Shown: piece after piece, positions 58,096 to 64,000 of the stretch | Layout of the letters: every line of letters begins with the position of its first letter | Numbering within the stretch: the first letter of the stretch is position 1 | Assembly: GCF_014201615.1 (NCBI RefSeq) | Contig: NZ_JACHEU010000001.1 | Location: 2,747,631 to 2,811,630 of the forward strand | Length of the DNA: 64,000 nucleotides | Direction: 5' to 3' | Origin: Aquamicrobium lusatiense | GTDB taxonomy: Bacteria; Pseudomonadota; Alphaproteobacteria; Rhizobiales; Rhizobiaceae | The notes under the pieces: generated by a model | Database searches by the model: none | What the model saw: only the letters and a program-made list of their open reading frames with translations | Told to the model about the DNA's origin: nothing | Made by a program: the position numbers and the translations under genes

Positions 58096-58692
58096 TTACC
58101 GCAGCATCGGCCAGAGCGTGGCGGCGAGCAGCACGCCCATGCCGATGTTGAACCATTTCAGGCGCACCGGATCGGACAGAAAGCCGCGTAGTGCCATGCC
58201 GAAGCCGGCCCAGCTCGAAACGCAGGGCAGGTTGATGATGCCAAACACCACCGCGATGAGGATGACGGACAGAAACGGGTTTTCCGGATTTGAGAATACC
58301 GCCATTGCGGTAACCGCCATGACCCATGCCTTCGGGTTGACCCACTGAAAGGCGGCGGCCTGCAAAAAGGTCATCGGCTGCGCGGAACCGTCTCCGCCAC
58401 TCTCGACAGAGCGCGACATCGCTATCTTCCACGCCAGATAGAGCAGATAGGCCCCCCCGACGATCTTGAGCCCGGTATGCAATGCCGGGAAAGTCGTCAG
58501 CACCGCACCCAGCCCAAACCCGACAGCGAGCAGCAGCACGACGAAGCCGATGCCGATGCCGAGCATATGCGGAATAGACCGCACGAAGCCGAAATTCACA
58601 CCCGACGACAACAGCATGAAATTGTTGGGGCCAGGCGTGATGGAGGTCACGAAGGCATAGGCAGCCAGTGCAAAAAGAACTTCGGAGTTCAT
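58096..58692 (-). CDS. LysE family translocator
   Basis: An amino-acid exporter-like inner-membrane protein of 198 residues with about six helices. The N-terminal signature SITPGPNNFMLLSSGVNFG is diagnostic for the LysE/RhtB family, and AAAFQWVNPKAWVMAVTAM is the second conserved segment. The substrate is unknown. No LysR-type regulator is adjacent. Confidence 0.92.
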   Translation of the reverse strand: MNSEVLFALAAYAFVTSITPGPNNFMLLSSGVNFGFVRSIPHMLGIGIGFVVLLLAVGFGLGAVLTTFPALHTGLKIVGGAYLLYLAWKIAMSRSVESGGDGSAQPMTFLQAAAFQWVNPKAWVMAVTAMAVFSNPENPFLSVILIAVVFGIINLPCVSSWAGFGMALRGFLSDPVRLKWFNIGMGVLLAATLWPMLR

Positions 58693-58950
58693 GTGGAACC
58701 TGCAATGTCAGCAATGCTGACCTATAGTGAAAAACAGTCTGTTTCGGGCGCACCAATGGCGTCCGAATCCTTGTGCCAGCAGCATCCATGGGCAGACAGG
58801 AAAACCCGGCCAGCCCCCGCCGCCTATCGGACAGAAAGGCATATCCAGCTTCATGAGCAGCCGATGCACAAGCGGAATGCATGAGCGTTTTACATGACCA
58901 CGAGAGCTGCCCGCACCGCGCGGTAGGTGTTTTCCCCCGGCGAGGAAAAA

Positions 58951-59523
58951 CTACATGCCCTGATGGCCGCGGTTCATGGCGGCGACGCCGGTACGGCAGA
59001 TTTCCACCAGACCCAGCGGACGCATGATCGCGATGAACTGGTCGATCTTGGTGCTCTTGCCGGTAATCTGGAAGATGAAGTGCTCGGTGTTGGCATCGAC
59101 GACATGGGCGCGGAACGCATCGGCAAGCCGCAGCGCCTCGACCCTGTCGGTGCCGGTGCCGGAAACCTTCACCAGCGCAAGCTCGCGCTCCAGCGGCCGC
59201 TCCTGCCCGAGTTCCTGCGCCCGCACGGTCAGGTCCACCACGCGGTGCACCGGCACGATGCGCTCAAGCTGATGCTTGATCTGCTGGAGCACATGCGGCG
59301 TGCCGCGCGTCACGATGGTGATGCGCGACAGGTGCGTTTCATGCTCGGTTTCCGAAACCGTCAGGCTCTCGATGTTGTAGCCGCGCCCCGAGAACAGGCC
59401 GATGACGCGCGCCAGCACGCCCGGCTCGTTGGCCACGAGTATCGAGAGCGTATGCGTTTCCGGCTTTTCGGTCTCCCGCGAGATGAAATAGGCCGAACCG
59501 GTGGGCTGAAGCTGTGCGTTCAT
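58951..59523 (-). CDS. ilvH: Acetolactate synthase small (regulatory) subunit
   Basis: The regulatory subunit that activates IlvB and confers valine feedback inhibition. 190 residues. The N-terminal ACT domain (TLSILVANEPGVLARVIGLFSGRGYNIESLTV) binds the effector; a second ACT-like domain follows at about 105-180. It lies 71 nt downstream of ilvB on the same strand, forming the usual ilvB-ilvH pair. Confidence 0.96.
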   Translation of the reverse strand: MNAQLQPTGSAYFISRETEKPETHTLSILVANEPGVLARVIGLFSGRGYNIESLTVSETEHETHLSRITIVTRGTPHVLQQIKHQLERIVPVHRVVDLTVRAQELGQERPLERELALVKVSGTGTDRVEALRLADAFRAHVVDANTEHFIFQITGKSTKIDQFIAIMRPLGLVEICRTGVAAMNRGHQGM

Positions 59524-59594
59524 GGTTGAATCCCGATATTCAAAATCTGCAACAATTCACTGTTTTCGCGCAGTTTTCACCCACGCGGAGCTGG

Positions 59595-61376
59595 TCAGAC
59601 CAGCTCCCTGCCCCTGGCGTCGATCGCATTCGCCACCGCCTCATCCGTCGCTTCGTCCGGCAGCAGCATTTCGTTATGCGCCTTGCCCGAGGGGATCATC
59701 GGGAAGCAATTGGCGAGGGTGGCGACGCGGCAATCGAAGATCACCGGCTTCTTCACCGAAATCATTTCGCGGATCGCATCGTCCAGCTCGTCCGGCTTGT
59801 CGCAGCGAATGCCATGGGCACCATAAGCTTCGGCCAGCTTGACGAAATCGGGCATCGCCTCGGTGTAGGAGTGCGAGAGGCGATTGCCGTGCAGAAGCTG
59901 CTGCCACTGGCGCACCATGCCCATATACTGGTTGTTCAGGATGAAAATCTTGATCGGCGCATCATGCTGGATGGCGGCCGACATTTCCTGAATGCACATC
60001 TGGATCGAGGCATCGCCGGCGATGTCGATGACAAGCGCGTCGGGATGGGCGACCTGAACGCCCAGCGCCGCCGGCAGGCCGTAGCCCATGGTGCCGAGGC
60101 CGCCGCTCGTCATCCAGTGGTTGGGCTTGTCGAAATGGAAGTGCTGCGCCGCCCACATCTGGTGCTGGCCGACTTCGGTGGTGATGTAGGTGTCGCGGTC
60201 CTTCGTCAGCTCATACAGCCGCGAGATCGCATATTGCGGCATGATCACGTCGGGATTGGCCTTGTAGGCCAGCGAATCGCGCGCGCGCCATCTGGCGATC
60301 TGCTCCCACCACGGATGCAGGGCTTTCTTGTCGGTTTTGGCCGACGCGCGCCACAGGCGCACCATGTCCTCCAGAACCGTGGCGACGTCTCCGATGATGC
60401 CGATGTCGACATGGACGTTCTTGTTGATGGAAGACGGATCGATGTCGATGTGGATCTTCTTGCAATGCGGTGCGAAGGCATCCAGCCGGCCGGTGATGCG
60501 GTCGTCGAAGCGCGCGCCGATGCACACCATGACGTCGCAGTCATGCATGGCCATGTTGGCCTCATAGGTGCCGTGCATGCCCAGCATGCCGAGCCAGCTC
60601 TTGCCCGAGGCCGGATAGGAACCGAGGCCCATCAGCGTCGAGGTGATCGGGAAGCCTGTGAGGTCGACCAGCTCCCGCAGCAGGTGGCTGGCCTCGGGGC
60701 CGGAATTCACGACGCCGCCGCCGGTGTAGAGCACGGGCTTCTTCGCCCCGGCCATAAGCTCGACGGCTGCCTTGATCTGGTTGAGATCGCCCTGCATGCG
60801 TGGCTTGTAGCTGGTCAGCGGCGCGGTTTGCGGGGACACATAGGTGCCTTTGGCGAACTGGATGTCCTTCGGAATGTCGACGACAACCGGACCGGGCCGG
60901 CCAGTCGTGGCAACGTGGAAGGCTTCATGCAGAATGGCCGCCAGCTGGTTGACGTCCTTCACCAGCCAGTTGTGCTTGGTGCAGGGCCGCGTGATGCCGA
61001 CCGTATCGCATTCCTGAAAGGCATCCGAGCCGATCAGGCTGGTGGGAACCTGGCCGGTAATGCACACCAGCGGGATGGAATCCATCAGCGCATCCTGCAA
61101 CGGCGTCACCGCATTGGTGGCGCCGGGGCCGGAGGTAACGAGCATGACGCCGGGCTTTCCGGTCGAACGGGCATACCCCTCGGCCGCGTGGCCTGCACCC
61201 TGCTCATGACGAACGAGAATGTGCTCGACATCGTCCTGCTGGAACAGCTCGTCGTAAATCGGAAGGACGGCACCACCCGGATAACCGAAGAGGTGCCTGA
61301 CGCCGTTGTCCTTCAGCGCCTGAACCACCATTTCGGCGCCAGTCATTTCGCGCCGCTCGTTCTGTCCGTTGCTCAT
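59595..61376 (-). CDS. ilvB: Acetolactate synthase large (catalytic) subunit
   Basis: A ThDP- and FAD-dependent enzyme that makes acetolactate and acetohydroxybutyrate, the first common step of branched-chain amino-acid synthesis. 593 residues from the ATG at 61376 (MSNGQNERREMTGAEMVV). The catalytic Glu lies in RHEQGAGHAAEGYAR, the pyrophosphate/Mg motif in GDASIQMCIQEMS ending LNN, and the FAD domain in GLGSYPASGKSWLGMLGMHG. A longer in-frame extension runs through the leader peptide and attenuator and is not coding. Expression is probably controlled by the upstream attenuator. Confidence 0.97.
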   Translation of the reverse strand: MSNGQNERREMTGAEMVVQALKDNGVRHLFGYPGGAVLPIYDELFQQDDVEHILVRHEQGAGHAAEGYARSTGKPGVMLVTSGPGATNAVTPLQDALMDSIPLVCITGQVPTSLIGSDAFQECDTVGITRPCTKHNWLVKDVNQLAAILHEAFHVATTGRPGPVVVDIPKDIQFAKGTYVSPQTAPLTSYKPRMQGDLNQIKAAVELMAGAKKPVLYTGGGVVNSGPEASHLLRELVDLTGFPITSTLMGLGSYPASGKSWLGMLGMHGTYEANMAMHDCDVMVCIGARFDDRITGRLDAFAPHCKKIHIDIDPSSINKNVHVDIGIIGDVATVLEDMVRLWRASAKTDKKALHPWWEQIARWRARDSLAYKANPDVIMPQYAISRLYELTKDRDTYITTEVGQHQMWAAQHFHFDKPNHWMTSGGLGTMGYGLPAALGVQVAHPDALVIDIAGDASIQMCIQEMSAAIQHDAPIKIFILNNQYMGMVRQWQQLLHGNRLSHSYTEAMPDFVKLAEAYGAHGIRCDKPDELDDAIREMISVKKPVIFDCRVATLANCFPMIPSGKAHNEMLLPDEATDEAVANAIDARGRELV

Positions 61377-61444
61377 CGGTATGGTCCCGTCCTGTTTCCG
61401 CTGTCGCGGGCCGCTGTATCGTCGTTTAGTGCCGTTCTGGATAA

Positions 61445-61468
61445 TAAAAAAGGCCCCCGAGGGAGCCT
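61445..61468 (-). terminator. Attenuator terminator upstream of ilvB
   Basis: On the minus strand AGGCTCC-CTCG-GGGGCCT (7-bp stem with one G-U) is followed by six T's. It lies 33 nt after the leader-peptide stop and 68 nt before ilvB. Upstream, GCGCGTGGG inside the leader ORF can pair with CCCATGCGC just before the terminator (one G-U), and GGTGG/CCACC flanks the leader stop. These are candidate alternative stems. Confidence 0.8.
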
Positions 61469-61501
61469 GTGTGTTGCGCATGGGAGGATTTCGCCCGGTG
61501 G

Positions 61502-61555
61502 TTACACCACCTTGCCCACGCGCCTTCCTACTACGAGAATGAGTGCCTTTTCCAT
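61502..61555 (-). CDS. ilvB leader peptide (attenuation)
   Basis: A 17-residue ORF encoding MEKALILVVGRRVGKVV, ending in TAA. Eight of its residues are Leu, Ile or Val, including the clusters LILVV and VV at the very end, exactly the regulatory codons expected for ilv attenuation. It is followed by an intrinsic terminator before ilvB. There is no Shine-Dalgarno sequence, and the ATG lies about 8 nt after the predicted -10 box, so the message is probably leaderless or nearly so. Shortage of branched-chain aminoacyl-tRNA would stall ribosomes here and favour antitermination. Confidence 0.82.
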   Translation of the reverse strand: MEKALILVVGRRVGKVV

Positions 61556-61563
61556 GGGCCGGG

Positions 61564-61593
61564 ACAATAGAGGCGATTTTCATAGCGTGTCAA
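61564..61593 (-). promoter_or_regulatory. Predicted sigma-70 promoter of ilvBH
   Basis: On the minus strand TTGACA (61593-61588) and TATTGT (61569-61564) are 18 nt apart; read as CTATTG (61570-61565) the spacing is 17. The predicted transcription start falls within one to three bases of the leader-peptide ATG at 61555. Confidence 0.75.
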
Positions 61594-61721
61594 CGCCCAA
61601 TCTCCGCACAAAATGCATTTGCCGGATCAGTTCTATTAAGACTGTCGCAACCATGCCCCCTCACGGCACCTTAACCCGGCCATGACAGAAGTGCGGGAAA
61701 TGGAGCACGGGGGTCTCTGTC

Positions 61722-63575
61722 ATGTTTGTTGAGCGCGGCAATCGGCCGGGTGAAGCCACCTCGCAGGAGCGGCGCGATGCGCAGCAATCCGATCTGCGCA
61801 TATTGGGGCATGTGGTGCGCTGCGATGGCGCCCGCGCTGTCCTCAGTTCCTATGCCGGCGATGACGATACAGACGATCCCGCCGAGCGCTGGACCGTGGG
61901 GCGCATGATATCGATCAATCTGGGTTCAACCCGCACCGTCGGCCTCGTCTATGGCGTCGGCAAGCCCGGACACGACTGGCGACGCGGCGAGCTCAACGCA
62001 ATCGAAGTCGAAGTGGAACTTGTCGGCGAGGTGCAGGATGGTGCACAGCCCGGCGCCGGCCCCGTATTCGACCGCGGCATCACCCGTTATCCGCATGTCG
62101 GCGCGCATGCCCATCGCATCCGCGCCCGTGATCTGGAAGCCGTCTACGATCTTGCCGGCAGACGCGCCGTCACCATCGGCCATCTGTCGCAGGATGACGA
62201 CATCAGTGCCAACATCGCCATTGAGGACACGCTATCGCGTCACTTCGCTGTTGTGGGCAGCACGGGTGTCGGCAAGTCGACGGCCGTGTCCCTGCTGATG
62301 CGCAAGGCAATCGCCGCCTGCCCGGATCTCAGAATCCTTATCCTCGATCCCCACAGCGAGTTCGCTGCTTCCCTGCCCGAGCACAGCGTACGCATCGACA
62401 GTTCGACGCTCGACCTGCCCTTCTGGATGTTTCATCTGGAAGAACTCGCTGAAGTGCTGTTTCGCGGGCGCGAAGCCGTAGCTGAAGAAGTTGATCTTTT
62501 GCGGGATCTCGTTCCCGTCGCGCGCCAGATGTATCGCAATGGCGGATCATCGGCCGTCACGCGCCGTGGTTCGGATACTCTGACCGCCGACACGCCGGTG
62601 CCCTATCGCATCGCAGATCTGCTGAAACTGATCGATGAGCGGATCGGTCTGCTGGATGGCAAGGCGGAAAGGCCGGCGCTGAAATCGCTGAGGGCCCGCA
62701 TCGAACAGGCTTTCGCCGATCCGCGTTATCGCTTCATGTTCAATTCGCACCTGATCGAGGACACGATCCACCAGACCATCGGCAACATCTTCCGCGTGCC
62801 GCATGGCGGACGCCCGGTAACCTGCTTCGAGATGGCCGGCCTGCCTTCGGAGGTGGTGAATGCCGTATGCTCGGTGCTGGCGCGTCTCGCCTTCGAACTG
62901 GCCCAGTGGAGCGAGGGACGGCTGAAGCTTCTGGTCATGTGCGAGGAAGCCCACCGCTACATGCCGGCCGACTCGCGTCAGGGCTTTGCGCCGACGCGCG
63001 AGGCGCTTGCCCGCATCGCCAAGGAAGGCCGCAAATATGGCTGCTTCCTCGGCATCGTCACCCAGAGACCGGGCGAACTGGACCCGACCATCCTGTCGCA
63101 ATGCTCGACCGTCTTCGCCATGCGTCTGTCAAACGAACAGGACAAGGCGATCATCCGCTCCGCAATTGCCGACTCATCGGCCTCCACGCTTTCGTTCCTG
63201 TCCTCCATGGGGCAGCGCGAGGCCATCGCTTTCGGGGAGGGTGTGGCGACCACCATGCGGCTGAAGTTCGAAAAGCAGGACAGAAGCCTGCTTCCCGGCC
63301 AGCAAAAAGGCGACGATCCCACCGCCTGTCTCAATGGATGCGAGGTCGATCTGGCATCGATCGTCAATCGCCTGCGAAACGGCATGGCATCGCATCCGGC
63401 GTCGCAGGCTGAGCAGTCAATAGCTATGGCCGCGCCGGTCGACAAGACGAGCCAGCCGGGCGATCCCGACTATCGCAGAGCATCTTCCCTGTTGCGCAGA
63501 TCAGTGACGGAGGAAGCGGAACAGCGCTATGGACTGAAACCCTCGACCTTCGGCATGAAGCCTCACGGAGCCTGA
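61722..63575 (+). CDS. HerA-like ATPase (DUF87 domain)
   Basis: 617 residues. The N-terminal beta-barrel-like HAS domain (about 20-110) is followed by an FtsK/HerA-type P-loop ATPase: Walker A VVGSTGVGKSTAV near residue 180, a Walker B region LRILILDPHSEF, a distal LLVMCEEAHRYMP acidic motif, and sensor/arginine-finger segments IVTQRPGELDPTILSQC. HerA hexamers translocate DNA and usually pair with NurA, or with DUF4297 or Sir2 in defence islands. No such partner is adjacent, so this is likely the widespread orphan alphaproteobacterial form. It ends at a stem-loop shared with the convergent GGDEF gene. Confidence 0.88.
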   Translation: MFVERGNRPGEATSQERRDAQQSDLRILGHVVRCDGARAVLSSYAGDDDTDDPAERWTVGRMISINLGSTRTVGLVYGVGKPGHDWRRGELNAIEVEVELVGEVQDGAQPGAGPVFDRGITRYPHVGAHAHRIRARDLEAVYDLAGRRAVTIGHLSQDDDISANIAIEDTLSRHFAVVGSTGVGKSTAVSLLMRKAIAACPDLRILILDPHSEFAASLPEHSVRIDSSTLDLPFWMFHLEELAEVLFRGREAVAEEVDLLRDLVPVARQMYRNGGSSAVTRRGSDTLTADTPVPYRIADLLKLIDERIGLLDGKAERPALKSLRARIEQAFADPRYRFMFNSHLIEDTIHQTIGNIFRVPHGGRPVTCFEMAGLPSEVVNAVCSVLARLAFELAQWSEGRLKLLVMCEEAHRYMPADSRQGFAPTREALARIAKEGRKYGCFLGIVTQRPGELDPTILSQCSTVFAMRLSNEQDKAIIRSAIADSSASTLSFLSSMGQREAIAFGEGVATTMRLKFEKQDRSLLPGQQKGDDPTACLNGCEVDLASIVNRLRNGMASHPASQAEQSIAMAAPVDKTSQPGDPDYRRASSLLRRSVTEEAEQRYGLKPSTFGMKPHGA

Positions 63576-63618
63576 AACGAGTGGAATCCGGGCCTTTCCC
63601 GGACCCGCTTCCGTTTCA
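63573..63618. terminator. Inverted repeat joining the stop codons of two convergent genes
   Basis: Outer arms TGAAACG (63573-63579) and CGTTTCA (63612-63618) are perfect and contain the TGA stops of the plus-strand HerA-like gene and of the minus-strand GGDEF gene. Inner arms TCCGGG and CCCGGA (63587-63592, 63598-63603) enclose CCTTT. There is no T-run, so it is a possible bidirectional or factor-assisted terminator. Confidence 0.5.
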
Positions 63619-64000
63619 GGCGCACACCCGGTTGCGGCCCTGCCGCTTGGCTTCATAGAGCTGGCGGTCGGCGCGCCGGTAGAATTCCTCGGCTGTCTCC
63701 TTGCCTTCCCAGACGGCAAGCCCAACGCTGGTTGTCACCCGCAAGCCACCGCGCCCTGTGGGGATCGAAAGTGCTGAGACCGCATCGCGGATGCGCTCCG
63801 CCAGTTTTTCCAGCCCGACAAGGTTCATGTTGGGCGTGACGATGCCGAATTCCTCACCACCCAAACGGGCAACGATGTCGTGATAGCGGGTCATGTCACG
63901 CAGGCATTTGCCGACGGCGCGCAAAACGCGATCACCGATATCGTGCCCATAGCTGTCGTTCACCTGCTTGAAGTGGTCGAGGTCAAGGATCATCAGCCCC
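63616..64000 (-). CDS. Diguanylate cyclase (GGDEF domain), C-terminal part; 5' end outside window
   Basis: The frame stays open to the right edge (codons Gly-Leu precede the first in-window Met), so only the C-terminal ~128 residues are visible. They form most of a GGDEF domain: MILDLDHFKQVNDSYGHDIGD (metal-binding Asp), the active-site loop ARLGGEEFGIV with GGEEF, and the YRRADRQLYEAKRQGRNRV C-terminal helix. The GGEEF variant is normally active. No RxxD site is evident directly before the loop. Sensor domains would lie outside the window. Confidence 0.9.
   Translation of the reverse strand, partial: GLMILDLDHFKQVNDSYGHDIGDRVLRAVGKCLRDMTRYHDIVARLGGEEFGIVTPNMNLVGLEKLAERIRDAVSALSIPTGRGGLRVTTSVGLAVWEGKETAEEFYRRADRQLYEAKRQGRNRVCA

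Noticed and set aside
61377..61583. N-terminal extension of ilvB in the same frame
   Set aside because: It would translate through the leader peptide region, terminator and U-run; acetolactate synthase homology begins after 61376.
61722..63575. HerA-like gene as part of an anti-phage system
   Set aside because: No NurA, DUF4297, Sir2 or other nuclease partner lies beside it, and the neighbours are housekeeping genes.

Overview
The window is high-GC DNA from an alphaproteobacterium. It is most like the order Hyphomicrobiales (Rhizobiales), probably near Phyllobacteriaceae (Mesorhizobium, Nitratireductor, Aquamicrobium and relatives). This rests on the 14-gene nuo operon running into birA, ribonuclease J, methylmalonyl-CoA epimerase and a DUF1467 gene; on the aerobic cob cluster with a B12 riboswitch and DUF1636/cobW lead genes; on a BA14K protein; and on rhizobial-style palindromic repeat sequence. 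The assignment is inference from gene content, not a phylogeny.

Layout. 1-1240 (+): the 3' end of an mgtE-like Mg2+ channel gene and a MerR regulator. 1282-20088 (-): one long collinear block, nuoABCDEF, a small helix-hairpin-helix accessory gene, nuoGHIJKLMN, birA, rnj, mce, DUF1467; most junctions overlap or nearly touch. 20405-21607 (+): a YcaQ/AlkX-type DNA glycosylase. 21604-37294 (almost all +): the B12 operon, with a sigma-70-like promoter and cobalamin riboswitch, then DUF1636, cobW, cobN, cobG, cobH, cobI, cobJ, (cobK reversed), cobL, cobE, cobM, cobA, cobB, cobS and cobT. Its genes are chained by ATGA/GTGA overlaps. 37298-41799: a DUF2478 gene, a PAS-GGDEF-EAL protein, about 800 bp of non-coding or degraded sequence abutting the 3' end of a tRNA-Lys(CTT), and a PhzF-like gene. 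41915-45151 (+): a MacAB-like export operon. 45171-47007 (-): an endonuclease/exonuclease/phosphatase-fold gene followed by a NUDIX-like gene. 47170-49471: BA14K, ilvC and a TetR regulator. 49807-53495: an FAD monooxygenase and an unrecognised three-gene cluster. 53513-58692: kup, pdxJ, a SpoIIAA/STAS-like gene, a RecD/Dda-like helicase and a LysE exporter. 58951-61593 (-): ilvB-ilvH behind an attenuator. 61722-64000: a HerA-like ATPase and the end of a GGDEF gene.

Functionally the window is core metabolism: respiratory complex I, de novo aerobic corrin synthesis under B12 feedback, branched-chain amino-acid synthesis (ilvBH and ilvC) with leader-peptide control, vitamin B6 synthesis, biotin ligation and potassium uptake.

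The least explained items are these. (i) Three neighbouring genes at 51275-53495 share a secreted-side domain with two conserved cysteines and a DGGL motif; two of them are predicted membrane-anchored proteins with a degenerate XRE-like N-terminal module. (ii) A 153-bp imperfect palindrome sits in frame inside cobG. (iii) A 17-codon Leu/Ile/Val leader peptide precedes ilvB and starts almost at the predicted transcription start. (iv) cobK and cobL are divergent and share a CATG as both start codons. (v) The nuoE C-terminal domain recurs as a separate protein between nuoF and nuoG.
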